Assembly: GCA_030639495.1 (NCBI GenBank)
Contig: DAOWCP010000061.1
Location: 1-14,960, forward strand
Origin: JAGLTN01 sp023135255
GTDB taxonomy: Bacteria > Planctomycetota > Phycisphaerae > Sedimentisphaerales > Anaerobacaceae
Direction: 5' to 3'
DNA length: 14,960 nt
Positions 6,525-14,548 of the stretch are shown here, in pieces (within the stretch, counting starts at the first letter, position 1; the number at the start of each line of letters is the position of its first letter). A model generated the notes under the pieces. That model saw only the letters and a list, made by a program, of their open reading frames with translations, was not told the origin of the DNA and made no database searches. A program made the position numbers and the translations under genes.

Positions 6525-9056
6525 TTAATTTTTCGTTTCCAATTCAAGACTGTCTTTTAGAAAGGCGAGTATTTTACCGGGATCATTTTCTTCAATTAAA
6601 TACTGTCTGAAATCTTCGTGCATTATTTTTCTCGCCAGTCTGGCAAAAATTTTCATGTGCGCATCGCCGCTATCCGCATCATCTCTGATAGCAAGCATAA
6701 TCACAATATTGACGGGTTTGTCATCTATTGACCCCCACTCAATGGCTTTATTGAGCTTTAACAATACAATCGAATCAGCTAAAAGATTCTCCGACTTGCA
6801 GTGCGGTATCGCAAAACCATGCCCCAGTCCTGTAGAGTAAACCGCTTCCCTTTCCCAGATCGCATATTCGATTTCCTGTGAAGAATCTGCCCTGCCCGCG
6901 ATATAAAGTTGGTCTGTAAGTTTCTTAATCGCTTCTTCTTTACTAAAGCACTGGGCATCAACAATAACAGAGCTAATGTCTATCAATTCGAAAGATATAT
7001 GACTTTTTCTAAACTCGCTCAGCAAGCTGTCGATCTGTTTTATGTCAGCGCACTTAACAGCAGAATCCAAAAGTCTTTTGCAATCAGCATAACTATAATC
7101 AGCGATATCAGCTTTTGCCTGAGTTATCTTTGCCGGAGCAATACTCATCTCATCAAGCCCAAGGCCCACCAGCAAAGGCCAATTCTTGCTGTCAGAGGCC
7201 ATCTCACCACACATACCAACCCATTTACCATTTGCGTGAACATCATCAACGATCTTTTTCAACAACCTGATGAAAGACGGATGATGAGCGTTATAAAGGT
7301 CTGCTATTTTACTGTTGCCACGATCGACAGCAATAAAATACTGGAGCAGATCATTTGTCCCTATGCTGAAAAAATCTACTTCACGCGACAGCTGGTCAAT
7401 TATAAAAGCTGTCGAAGGCACTTCCACCATGATACCCACCTGCATATTTTTGTCGTAGCTTGCATTTTCCTTGTCGAGTTCAGATCGTATCACAGATATC
7501 TGCTGCTTAACCCACCTGATCTCATCGAGACAGCTGACCATCGGGACCATAAGTTTTATATTACCGAAATGAGAAGCTCTGATTATCGCTTTGAGCTGGT
7601 CGTGAAAAATTTTAATGTATTCAGGATAAATCCTCACTGCACGATAGCCGAGGAATGGATTAGTTTCCTGCGGTAAATCCAGACCTTCGACAGGCTTATC
7701 AGCACCAATATCAAGTGTGCGTATAATAACAGCTTTTCCTTCCGCTGTTTGTGCGGCATCTTTATAAACTTCAAACTGCTCCGAAAAACCGGGCATCTGG
7801 TCAGCTTCCATAAAAAGAATTTCGCTGCGAAACAGACCTATAGATTGCGCACCGTTTTCAAATGCATTTTTAATCTGATAAACAGAAGCAGCATTGGCAG
7901 CAACTTCTATTTTTATCCCGTCAGATGTAACGGCTTTTTTGTCAATATATTTCGCAAACTTTGCTTTTCTTAACGTTATCCTGTTTAGTTCCCGGCTGTA
8001 ATAGCGTTCCAACTTCTGGTCAAGGTCTGTCACAACAATACCGATATCCGCATCGACTATCACCTTTTGGCCTTGTGATATTTCTGCCATTATATTTTCG
8101 ACCCCTACCAGCGTTGGTATATTCAATGATCTGGCAAGAATAACGGTGTGCGAAGTTTCGCCCGCTTCAGTCAATACCAAAGCTTTCAGCAGGTTTTTAT
8201 CGAGAGACAAGAACTGGCTCGGCGTAAGATTGTCGGCAATACAAACCGACGGCACTTTAAGCTTTAGTGAACTGCTGTCAACTTTTGAACCATAGATGTG
8301 CCTGAGCAGCTGATGAGAAATATCATGAATATCCAGCACCCTCTCACGCAGCAAAAGACTCTGCGCAGATTTTAACATGGATGTAAAATGATCCGCTGTC
8401 TTTATAATAGCCGCAGCAGCGGAACAGCCGGGGTGAGAAATACAATCCGAAAGCATTTTAGAAAATTCGACATCTCTCAAAATCGAAAGATGAGCCTTTA
8501 AAATCGCATGTTCCGTTTGGGAAACATTAGGATATATCATTCTATCTTTTATTTTTGATTTAACCGAATCTATAGCCTGGTCAATCCTGCCTTGCTCCTG
8601 GTCAACGCTTAAAGCTTTAATATTCAGCTCTTCTGGCAGTTTCAACACATCCGCCAGAAAAACATGCCCCGCTGCAATACCTTCAACCACAGCTTTGCCC
8701 TGAAAAAAACCCGGACATATAGCTTTTAATGACGGAGGTAATTGCAATTGCTCTTTGGCTGATATTTTTGGCAACGGTTCATCGCAATCTGGAAATTTTT
8801 CAATAAAAAACTTTTTCAATCTGCTAAAAGCTGTCTGCTGATCCGCCCCTGAGACTATCAGCCTGCATTGGTCGTTGAACTTGAAATCCGCAGCAACAAT
8901 AGAAAGAATACTTTTAGCATTGCTGCTGTTTTCATTTCGCAAATTTATAAGCGTAACATCTGAGGAATATTCATTCGCAATTTCCTCGATATTATTTGCC
9001 GGTCTGGCATGGATGCCGTTGGGCAATGGACATTTAAAATTATACTCCAGTGTCAT
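6525..9056 (-). CDS. Multiphosphoryl transfer protein: HPr–Enzyme I–EIIA(Fru) fusion
   Basis: The 843-residue cytoplasmic phosphocarrier relays phosphate from PEP to the sugar through three fused PTS domains. HPr covers about 1-92 with the site His16 in GIHARPA and a KSIL segment (48-51) matching the regulatory-serine region. Enzyme I covers about 115-665 with phospho-His303 in AGETSHTVILARS, PEP-barrel motifs RTLDIGADKP (446-455) and GTNDLLQYF (566-574), and catalytic Cys616 in GMCGEMASD. EIIA of the fructose/mannitol type covers about 688-838 with His752 in GFAIPHCKSE. Domain order and length match the E. coli FryA/PtsA class (about 831 residues), not FruB, which has EIIA first. All four key residues are intact. 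The start ATG lies 11 nt after the EIIB stop, with only a weak AAGAAAG ahead of it, so translation may be coupled. An open frame of 255 codons on the opposite strand is a shadow. Confidence 0.95.
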   Translation of the reverse strand: MTLEYNFKCPLPNGIHARPANNIEEIANEYSSDVTLINLRNENSSNAKSILSIVAADFKFNDQCRLIVSGADQQTAFSRLKKFFIEKFPDCDEPLPKISAKEQLQLPPSLKAICPGFFQGKAVVEGIAAGHVFLADVLKLPEELNIKALSVDQEQGRIDQAIDSVKSKIKDRMIYPNVSQTEHAILKAHLSILRDVEFSKMLSDCISHPGCSAAAAIIKTADHFTSMLKSAQSLLLRERVLDIHDISHQLLRHIYGSKVDSSSLKLKVPSVCIADNLTPSQFLSLDKNLLKALVLTEAGETSHTVILARSLNIPTLVGVENIMAEISQGQKVIVDADIGIVVTDLDQKLERYYSRELNRITLRKAKFAKYIDKKAVTSDGIKIEVAANAASVYQIKNAFENGAQSIGLFRSEILFMEADQMPGFSEQFEVYKDAAQTAEGKAVIIRTLDIGADKPVEGLDLPQETNPFLGYRAVRIYPEYIKIFHDQLKAIIRASHFGNIKLMVPMVSCLDEIRWVKQQISVIRSELDKENASYDKNMQVGIMVEVPSTAFIIDQLSREVDFFSIGTNDLLQYFIAVDRGNSKIADLYNAHHPSFIRLLKKIVDDVHANGKWVGMCGEMASDSKNWPLLVGLGLDEMSIAPAKITQAKADIADYSYADCKRLLDSAVKCADIKQIDSLLSEFRKSHISFELIDISSVIVDAQCFSKEEAIKKLTDQLYIAGRADSSQEIEYAIWEREAVYSTGLGHGFAIPHCKSENLLADSIVLLKLNKAIEWGSIDDKPVNIVIMLAIRDDADSGDAHMKIFARLARKIMHEDFRQYLIEENDPGKILAFLKDSLELETKN

Positions 9057-9067
9057 AAAGTACTTTC

Positions 9068-9367
9068 TTAGTTCGGCGTCTTTTCAAAAATACCCTTAGG
9101 GTTCTTAAGAGCTTGTTGTACGGGTACTTCTATTTTTGGTTTGCCGTCAAAACGCTCAAGCTGTTCTACCATTATATCAACCGCGAAGATAACTACATCT
9201 GCATTTGCAATATCATCCGCAGTAAGCTCGTTTTCAATCCCCATTGCACCCTGGGTTTCAACTTTGATCTCATGACCAAGCTCTTTGGCGGTTTTTTCAA
9301 TATTTTCAGCGGCCATATACGTATGTGCGATACCTGTAGGACATGCTGTCACTGCGACAAATTTCAT
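9068..9367 (-). CDS. PTS fructose-type EIIB subunit
   Basis: The 99-residue soluble domain carries the phospho-cysteine Cys9 in the motif TACPTGIAHTYMAAE (7-21), which is diagnostic of fructose-family EIIB. It takes phosphate from the EIIA domain of the fusion protein and passes it to the sugar bound by EIIC. Its ATG overlaps the EIIC stop in an ATGA (9364-9367). An AAGGAG ribosome-binding site lies in the end of the EIIC gene, so the two are translationally linked. In many bacteria EIIB and EIIC are one polypeptide; here they are separate. Confidence 0.94.
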   Translation of the reverse strand: MKFVAVTACPTGIAHTYMAAENIEKTAKELGHEIKVETQGAMGIENELTADDIANADVVIFAVDIMVEQLERFDGKPKIEVPVQQALKNPKGIFEKTPN

Positions 9368-10398
9368 TTTACTTCTTCTCCTTTTTGCAAAGACATTTTT
9401 TTCAACATATTAGCTAAGACGGCTGTCACTATCGAACCGACAATTATTGCTACTATAAACATGATACGATTATCGATAACAGGAAGAACGATAGGCCCGC
9501 CATGAGGTGCATGGTCACCAACTTTAGCCAACATCGCGATAACCGCACCAACTACCGAACCGACCATTATACATGGTATTATTCTGATCGGATCCGAAGC
9601 TGCGAAAGGAATCGCCCCTTCGGTAATACCCATCATCCCCATACCCAGACTTGCAATGCCGGCTTCTCTTTCCTGCTGTGACCAGAGCTTTCTATTTATC
9701 AAAGTTGCAAGACCAAGGCCCAAAGGCGGAATGCAGATCGCTGCTGCCGTGCATCCCATTACCGTATAATTGCCCTGCTTTATCATTGCAGCACCAAAGA
9801 AAAATGCTGCTTTGTTCACAGGCCCGCCCATATCAAAAGCTATCATTGCGCCGAGTATCATCGCCAGTACTATCGCATTTCCCTTACCCATTGTCTCTAA
9901 CCAGCCGCCCAGAAATTCCATCAGGTTTGCGATGGGTATGCCGATAACCAATAGCATTAATGAGCCGACTATTAAAGATGAAAAAACCGGAATGATAATA
10001 ATAGGCATTACAGGTTTGATAACTTTCGGAACTTTTGCTTTCTTGATAAGATTAACAACGTGCCCCGCCAACAAGCCCGCAACCAAAGCGCCGAGGAACC
10101 CCGCATTGATCTCACCACAGATAAAACCACCTACAAAACCAGCAACTAACCCAGGTCTGTTTGCAATCGCGTAAGCAATATAACCAGCCAATACAGGCAG
10201 CAGCAATTTGAAAGAGATTGTCCCTATATCGAGAATCAGTTTCAATTTTGGCGAATCGCTAAAGTCAGGCCCTTCAGGGCCCATCGGTGCAAAAGCTATC
10301 GCCGCCGCGATCAGTATCCCGCCGCAAGCTATAAATGGTATCGCAAAAGACACACCCGTAAGAAGATACTGTTTGTGTTTTTGTAGCATTTGTCTCAT
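9364..10398 (-). CDS. PTS fructose-type EIIC permease
   Basis: The 344-residue inner-membrane permease is hydrophobic nearly throughout, with about nine likely membrane spans. Family motifs include GFVGGFICGEINAGFLGAL (in the first half), FDMGGPVNKAAFFFG and GITEGAIPFAASDP near the C-terminus, the latter including the conserved Glu of the sugar-binding loop. It moves a fructose-like sugar while the sugar is phosphorylated by EIIB. The exact sugar (fructose, mannose derivative or mannitol-like) cannot be told from sequence alone. It is the first gene of the minus-strand operon EIIC-EIIB-fusion. The start has AAGGA 9 nt upstream; an alternative Met lies three codons inside. No fruK-like kinase or regulator gene is adjacent in the window. 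Confidence 0.93.
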   Translation of the reverse strand: MRQMLQKHKQYLLTGVSFAIPFIACGGILIAAAIAFAPMGPEGPDFSDSPKLKLILDIGTISFKLLLPVLAGYIAYAIANRPGLVAGFVGGFICGEINAGFLGALVAGLLAGHVVNLIKKAKVPKVIKPVMPIIIIPVFSSLIVGSLMLLVIGIPIANLMEFLGGWLETMGKGNAIVLAMILGAMIAFDMGGPVNKAAFFFGAAMIKQGNYTVMGCTAAAICIPPLGLGLATLINRKLWSQQEREAGIASLGMGMMGITEGAIPFAASDPIRIIPCIMVGSVVGAVIAMLAKVGDHAPHGGPIVLPVIDNRIMFIVAIIVGSIVTAVLANMLKKMSLQKGEEVK

Positions 10399-10500
10399 GA
10401 AAACATTTCCTTATTAAATCTATGAAACTTTTAACAAAATATTATCAATTCGAGCCTGCAATGGCAATTAAGCCGATATCAGCTAAAAAAATAGAATATC

Positions 10501-10506
10501 ATTATA
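10501..10506 (-). promoter_or_regulatory. Candidate -10 box (TATAAT) of the PTS operon
   Basis: A perfect TATAAT on the minus strand lies about 95 nt upstream of the EIIC start. No convincing -35 hexamer lies 16-19 nt upstream (the 17-nt position reads ATATGC), so the promoter would need an activator or be weak. The three inverted repeats at 10539-10591 are placed where such a regulator could bind. Confidence 0.4.
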
Positions 10507-10538
10507 CCTTACTAAAAAGATTAGCATATAGTAAAATT

Positions 10539-10591
10539 CAATCATTTGGTTGATTGTTGTAACATTATTACATTCCCATTGTCATTATGGG
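10539..10591. promoter_or_regulatory. Three consecutive short inverted repeats upstream of the PTS operon (operator-like)
   Basis: Within 53 bp are CAATCA-n6-TGATTG (10539-10556), TGTAA-n5-TTACA (10558-10572) and CCCAT-n7-ATGGG (10575-10591). All arms are perfect. They lie just upstream of the TATAAT on the minus strand, in the usual location of activator or repressor sites for sugar operons. The three half-sites differ, so if they are real they would serve more than one protein, or only one is an operator. The rest of the 306-bp gap (10399-10704) shows no gene. Confidence 0.35.
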
Positions 10592-10704
10592 CAAATCAGA
10601 TCGCAAAGTTTTGTTCATGAAATTTATGAGGACGGACCGAGCAAGGTTTATGCTCAACGGAGGCATTTGGGCGTTTGAATGAATTTAATGTGCATCAAGC
10701 ACCA

Positions 10705-11799
10705 TCATGGCGTTGCGACTATTTTCCCGATATTGGGCTGAGGCAGAGACTTTGCAATATTAGAATTAATCACATCAAGCCAAAAAGGCTCTTTCCAATA
10801 CAACAAAACGGCTTTGTTTTTATCGTTTTTTGAGAAATTTAATATTCCATAATTTGGATTATTGCCATAAAACAGCTTTGTTTCTTTAGAATCTATTTTC
10901 ATTTTTGCCGGTTCGCCAAGTTTCTTCTTTACTTCATCAAAAGGCATATTAATTTTTAAGTTCTTCCATCTTAGGCAATTTTTCCATGGAAAGTTCGGAT
11001 CATTTTCTTCTGTAGACAACTCAGTCTTATCAAAAATACGTTTTAAGTCAGACCAATCAGGATCTGTAAATTCAACCAGGTAATATTCCGGCTTGCGTGG
11101 AGATTCTTTTAATCTTTTTATCCTTCTGTTATGATTTTCAAACTCTAACTTTATAGACTTCTGAAATCTCCTATTAATGATATCTAAAACATCTTCGCTT
11201 TTATTTCTGACCTGCGTTTCAGATTTTCCAGCTTTAGAGGTCTGGACTGTTTTATAACGGTCACGGTATTTGCGGGTTCTTTTATAGGCACTTTCCCCTT
11301 CAGATGTCTTTCGTTTCCCCGCATAGTGCCTTTTTATTGGTACCTTTTTATAAGTAGCTTTTTTACTTTTTTCTTTTGCAACTTTTCTTTCACAGCTTTG
11401 TTTTTGTTTTTCTATTGCTAACTCACATTGTTTTTTAAGTTGTGATATCTTCTGGTCTCTTTTTTGTGCAGATTCATCAATAAGAGTTTCCAAAGATTTT
11501 GCTCTGAATATGAGCATACCTTGTTGGTTCAAATCATTAGAATCCTTTGGACTGCACTGATAATACCATTTAGACGAATCTGAATTATTCTGCATTAATT
11601 TAGGCCTACCAAGAATTCTTTTGATTTGGTTGGGGGGCATACCGGATTTTACTCTTCGCCATTTTTTTATAACCGCAGATATTTTCTTTTGTGGGCCCGC
11701 CGAGGCTTTTTCTGATATTATTTTAGCCTGCGCAAATGAATTAATAGTAAATAAAAACAAAATAAACGCCATTGCTTTCGCTTTTTTTAATTTCCTCAT
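10705..11799 (-). CDS. Exported protein with two BamE/SmpA-like repeats and a basic coiled-coil-like linker
   Basis: The 364-residue protein has a signal peptide at about 1-25 (AFILFLFTINSFAQA). No lipobox cysteine is seen. AGAGG about 5 nt before the ATG supports the start. Repeat 1 (47-99) reads WRRVKSGMPPNQIKRILGRP … WYYQ … GMLIF. Repeat 2 (278-323) reads WKNLKINMPFDEVKKKLGEP … LFYG … YGILNF. Both follow the 'W..l..GM…V..iLG.P … W.Y … G.l.F' pattern of the SmpA/OmlA (BamE-like) fold, which in BamE stabilises the outer-membrane assembly machine. Between them, residues about 105-235 are extremely rich in Lys, Arg, Glu and Gln, likely helical and possibly able to bind nucleic acid, peptidoglycan or acidic polymers. 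The exact function is not recognised. It stands alone between the PTS and MinD/NifX operons. Confidence 0.75.
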   Translation of the reverse strand: MRKLKKAKAMAFILFLFTINSFAQAKIISEKASAGPQKKISAVIKKWRRVKSGMPPNQIKRILGRPKLMQNNSDSSKWYYQCSPKDSNDLNQQGMLIFRAKSLETLIDESAQKRDQKISQLKKQCELAIEKQKQSCERKVAKEKSKKATYKKVPIKRHYAGKRKTSEGESAYKRTRKYRDRYKTVQTSKAGKSETQVRNKSEDVLDIINRRFQKSIKLEFENHNRRIKRLKESPRKPEYYLVEFTDPDWSDLKRIFDKTELSTEENDPNFPWKNCLRWKNLKINMPFDEVKKKLGEPAKMKIDSKETKLFYGNNPNYGILNFSKNDKNKAVLLYWKEPFWLDVINSNIAKSLPQPNIGKIVATP

Positions 11800-11812
11800 T
11801 TTTACCTCTTTT

Positions 11813-12022
11813 TTAAAAAAATTGACGGCAAAACTCCTTTTTCTTTCCTGTTGGCGACATTTCTTCTAAAGTTAACTCAAACCGCATTCTATGTTTTTGT
11901 TCATCTTTCGGCAAGAGAAAAAATAAAAAATTTAGCTCCGCAAAAAACGTTATTGCTGCAACGATTCGCTCATTACAACAGGAGTATTTAGACCTACCAA
12001 AAACCTTTTTTACCTGGTTAGT
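11813..12022 (-). pseudogene. Remnant of a second BamE-like gene
   Basis: On the minus strand this stretch reads TNQVKKVFGRSK, which closely mirrors NQIKRILGRPK in the neighbouring BamE-like protein (residues 57-67). The DNA also matches around TTTAGxCCTACCAA. It continues with LPKDEQKHRMRFELTLEEMS to a TAA at 11813, but has no W-containing strand before it and no credible start: the open frame upstream only overlaps the NifX-like gene in another phase. It is probably the decayed end of a duplicated gene. It also contains the probable promoter region for the downstream gene. Confidence 0.35.
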
Positions 12023-12356
12023 GATCGCAGATGTTACTGCCCGTCTGCAACGTACCCTGCAAATACGCCGAGGCAAGCTCTTCAGGCGAACCGCCAGAAG
12101 CACCGATCACTACTTCAATGCCATTATCGACAAAGAGCTGTTGTGCGCGCTGCCCCATGCCGCCTGCGAGAATAACGTTTATATTGTTTTCATGCAGCCA
12201 ACGGGGCAATACGCCTGGCTCGTGCATCGGGGGAGTCATGTCCTCTCTGCTTGAGACTTCTTTCGACGCCTCATCAATATCCAAAAACGCAAACTGGTCA
12301 CAATGACCAAAATGAAGGCTTAATTTTCCCTGTACTAACGGAATTGCTATACGCAT
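12018..12356 (-). CDS. NifX/NifB-type (dinitrogenase Fe-Mo cofactor family) metal-cluster protein
   Basis: The 112-residue single-domain protein has an RNase H-like fold by family. Typical pattern: MRIAIPLVQGKLSLHFGHC (1-19) with an HFGHC motif that may bind metal, VILAGGMGQRAQQLFVDNGI (in the middle), and the ending NICDH, which adds another Cys/His pair (C110, H112). Members carry or deliver iron-molybdenum or molybdenum-copper sulfide clusters. There is a strong ribosome-binding site, CAGGAGA, 7 nt upstream of ATG. It is the last gene of a five-gene minus-strand cluster with two MinD-type ferredoxin ATPases, a context typical of ORP-like loci. The 63-nt gap to the preceding gene holds nothing else. 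Confidence 0.9.
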   Translation of the reverse strand: MRIAIPLVQGKLSLHFGHCDQFAFLDIDEASKEVSSREDMTPPMHEPGVLPRWLHENNINVILAGGMGQRAQQLFVDNGIEVVIGASGGSPEELASAYLQGTLQTGSNICDH

Positions 12357-12419
12357 TATATTCTCCTGTATAAAAAATTACTTCAACTTTCATTACTTTT
12401 TACTGTTTTCATTATTTTT

Positions 12420-13310
12420 TCAACTTAGAGCGCAAGTAACATTTCGCCATAAAGCTTTAATGTCTTCAGCTACCGCCCCGCTGGTATATTCAACGACAGA
12501 TGTCCTGGCAATCTGAGCTTTTGTGAAGGCTTTGTCGTAACGAATTTTTCCAACGACTTTTATATTACGCTGGTTTGCATATTCCTGGATTTCGTTGGCC
12601 ATATCAGGATTCAAATCATATTTATTAATGGCAACTAAGACTGACATATTAAAACCCGCAGCCAAATCGGCAACTCTTGAGAGGTCATGTTTGCCTGATA
12701 ATGTCGGCTCTGTAATTACCAGCACCAAATCAGCACCTGTGATAGATGCGATAACAGGACAACCTATACCAGGTGAGCCATCTACGATAACCAAATCTTT
12801 ATTCTGCTGCTCGGCAATCTTTTTGGCTTCTTTGCGAATCAACGAAACGAGCTTGCCGCTGTTTTCTTCGGCAATGCCAAGCCTGGCATGAACCATTGTT
12901 CCGAATCGAGTATCAGAAATAAACCATTGGCCATTGATACTATCCTTAAATTCAATTGCATCAACAGGACAGAACTCAACGCAGACTTTACAACCTTCAC
13001 AAGAAACCCGATCAACAGTATAAGTCTTTCCCACCAGATCATTGGCGGGACCATCAAGGTTTATTGCATCAAATTTGCACAGGTCCTTACACTTGCCGCA
13101 ACCAATACATTTTGAAGCAACGATCGAAGCCTGCTTGCCCCCTGAAAAATCAGAAGTCTGTTTGACTGTGGGCTCCAGCACAAGGTGCAGATCCGCAGCA
13201 TCAACATCACAGTCAGCAAAAATCGCATTTTCAGCAAGCTTCGCAAATGAAGCAACTATACTCGTTTTACCGGTTCCGCCTTTGCCGCTTATAACAACTA
13301 ATTCTTTCAC
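12420..13310 (-). CDS. MinD-family ATPase with inserted 2x[4Fe-4S] ferredoxin domain (second of pair)
   Basis: The 296-residue cytoplasmic P-loop ATPase has the deviant Walker A GKGGTGKT (9-16), a DCDVDAADLH segment (33-42) and the Walker-B-like VIVDGSPGIGCPV (174-186). A bacterial ferredoxin insert holds two CxxCxxCxxxC motifs (C68/71/74/78 and C104/107/110/114), enough for two [4Fe-4S] clusters. The family (MinD superfamily with inserted ferredoxin) is related to Mrp/NBP35 and to nitrogenase iron protein. It probably couples ATP hydrolysis to electron or cluster transfer to the NifX-like partners. The start is GTG, supported by AAGGA 8 nt upstream, 12 nt after the stop of the paralogous gene. 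It is clearly a diverged paralogue of its neighbour, sharing architecture but differing in the switch region (DGSPGIGCPV versus DAPPGTSCPV). Confidence 0.93.
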   Translation of the reverse strand: MKELVVISGKGGTGKTSIVASFAKLAENAIFADCDVDAADLHLVLEPTVKQTSDFSGGKQASIVASKCIGCGKCKDLCKFDAINLDGPANDLVGKTYTVDRVSCEGCKVCVEFCPVDAIEFKDSINGQWFISDTRFGTMVHARLGIAEENSGKLVSLIRKEAKKIAEQQNKDLVIVDGSPGIGCPVIASITGADLVLVITEPTLSGKHDLSRVADLAAGFNMSVLVAINKYDLNPDMANEIQEYANQRNIKVVGKIRYDKAFTKAQIARTSVVEYTSGAVAEDIKALWRNVTCALS

Positions 13311-13318
13311 TAAAACTT

Positions 13319-13323
13319 TCCTT
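13319..13323 (-). promoter_or_regulatory. Ribosome-binding site deciding a GTG start
   Basis: AAGGA on the minus strand overlaps the first base of the upstream gene's stop region and sits 8 nt before GTG 13310. No ATG at that point fits better, so a GTG start is well supported. Confidence 0.7.
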
Positions 13324-14177
13324 TATTTTGACTCGGCAAGTTTGCTGGAGACCTTTTCATATAAACCGACAAAATCTTTCTTGTAATCTGGTAACACCTC
13401 AATGATCATCTTACCAATCGAATACGCCTCAGCGATTTGCCGATCGTCAGGTACTTCAAAAATAATATCTATATTTTCGTCTTTACAATACTGACTTGTC
13501 ATTTGCTCATCGGGATCGCTGCGATTTATTACAACAGCAAATGGTATTTTCAACTCCCTGACCATCCCTACCGCCAATTTTAAATCGTTCAAACCAAAGG
13601 GCGTAGGTTCGGTTACAAGCAAAACAAAATCCGCGCCTTTAACAGCTTCTATAACGGGACATGATGTCCCCGGAGGAGCATCTATAATAATAACACCGTC
13701 TTTAAGAGCATTTTTTTTGACCTGCTTTATTAAAGGCGGAGTGTGAATGTCACCGATCCTTAACCTGCCCTGAACAAAGTTAACATCTTTTGCAATGCCG
13801 ACATCGATGAAACCTATTTCTTTAGGCTCCTGGTGAATTGCACCCGCAGGACAAACAAGAACGCATCCGCCGCAGGCATGACATAGCTGGCTGAAGGTCA
13901 TTGCTTTATCTTTGAGGCATATAATGGCACTATACTGGCAAAGCTGGCTACATTTACCACAGCCGATACATTTTTCGGCATCGACAACAGGAACATCAAT
14001 CGTTGCTGTTTCCGTTTCTTTTATATCAGGCTTTAGAAATATATGGCCGTTAGGTTCCTCGACATCGCAATCAATGTATTGAACGACTTGCCCCATCTGC
14101 GCGATCGAACATGCCAGATTTGTCGCGATAGTTGTTTTACCCGTGCCGCCCTTACCGCTGGCGATCGCTATTTTCAT
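13323..14177 (-). CDS. MinD-family ATPase with inserted 2x[4Fe-4S] ferredoxin domain (first of pair)
   Basis: The protein has 284 residues from ATG 14177. A longer reading starting at TTG 14201 would overlap the preceding gene by 17 bp and add eight unconserved residues; the ATG leaves a 7-bp gap and begins MKIAIASGKGGTGKT, the usual N-terminus. Walker A is at 8-15, DCDVEEPNGH at 37-46 and DAPPGTSCPV at 167-176. Two ferredoxin motifs lie at C70/73/76/80 and C99/102/105/109. AAGGA lies 11 nt upstream inside the end of the DUF5320 gene. Two adjacent genes of this type, each with a ferredoxin, are the core of ORP-type clusters, where the products form a complex with a Mo-Cu protein. That the pair forms a heterodimer is inference. 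Confidence 0.92.
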   Translation of the reverse strand: MKIAIASGKGGTGKTTIATNLACSIAQMGQVVQYIDCDVEEPNGHIFLKPDIKETETATIDVPVVDAEKCIGCGKCSQLCQYSAIICLKDKAMTFSQLCHACGGCVLVCPAGAIHQEPKEIGFIDVGIAKDVNFVQGRLRIGDIHTPPLIKQVKKNALKDGVIIIDAPPGTSCPVIEAVKGADFVLLVTEPTPFGLNDLKLAVGMVRELKIPFAVVINRSDPDEQMTSQYCKDENIDIIFEVPDDRQIAEAYSIGKMIIEVLPDYKKDFVGLYEKVSSKLAESK

Positions 14178-14184
14178 ATTAAAA

Positions 14185-14541
14185 CTATTCCTTATCTGCA
14201 AGCTCAGCTATACGATCTTTTATCCCGTTTAGAGCATCTTCAAGATATTTGGCTTGGTTTTTAAGGCCATCTACTTCCTGCTGAGGAGTAGCTGTCTGAT
14301 TAAAAGGTACCTGGCCATAAGCTGCAACACCAAAAGCAGGTGAACCATATCCACCCCTTGCCCAGCCAAAGCCTCTGCCAATAAAACCTCTGCCTCTGCC
14401 GACACCTCTGCCAAAACCAAAGAATCCGCGTCCGCCAACTGAATTGGCGTAACCTGGTACTGAATAACCTGCGCAGTAACCTGCGCCTCTGCCTGTCATT
14501 GGGCCCATTCCAGCGGGACCTGTTCCATTACCACCTGGCAT
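14185..14541 (-). CDS. DUF5320 small Gly-rich protein
   Basis: The protein has 118 residues. The start is set at ATG 14541, because AAGGAG lies exactly 7 nt upstream and the family begins MPGGxGTGPxGMGPMTGRGA. A longer frame from TTG 14592 would run into the next gene. Residues 1-30 hold the conserved MPGGNGTGPAGMGPMTGRGA and GYCAGY segments. Residues 35-75 are a Gly/Arg/Phe-rich low-complexity stretch (GFGRGVGRGRGF), likely disordered. Residues 86-118 form a Gln/Lys/Glu-rich helix predicted as a coiled coil (KNQAKYLEDALNGIKDRIAE). The family is common next to NifX-like and MinD-ferredoxin genes in anaerobes, but its function is unknown. It may act as a scaffold or oligomerisation factor (speculative). 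Confidence 0.85.
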   Translation of the reverse strand: MPGGNGTGPAGMGPMTGRGAGYCAGYSVPGYANSVGGRGFFGFGRGVGRGRGFIGRGFGWARGGYGSPAFGVAAYGQVPFNQTATPQQEVDGLKNQAKYLEDALNGIKDRIAELADKE

Positions 14542-14548
14542 AATCATT

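Noticed and set aside
6909..7676. 255-codon open frame on the plus strand opposite the PTS fusion gene
   Set aside because: It lies wholly antisense to the Enzyme I domain, whose motifs are intact; composition (Cys/His/Phe-rich) is that of a shadow frame.
9770..10174. 134-codon plus-strand frame opposite EIIC
   Set aside because: It is the complement of hydrophobic membrane-protein codons and has no start signal; the EIIC gene fully explains the region.
14178..14201. N-terminal extension of the first MinD-type ATPase from a TTG codon
   Set aside because: It would overlap the DUF5320 gene, adds residues not seen in the family, and a well-placed ATG exists at 14177.
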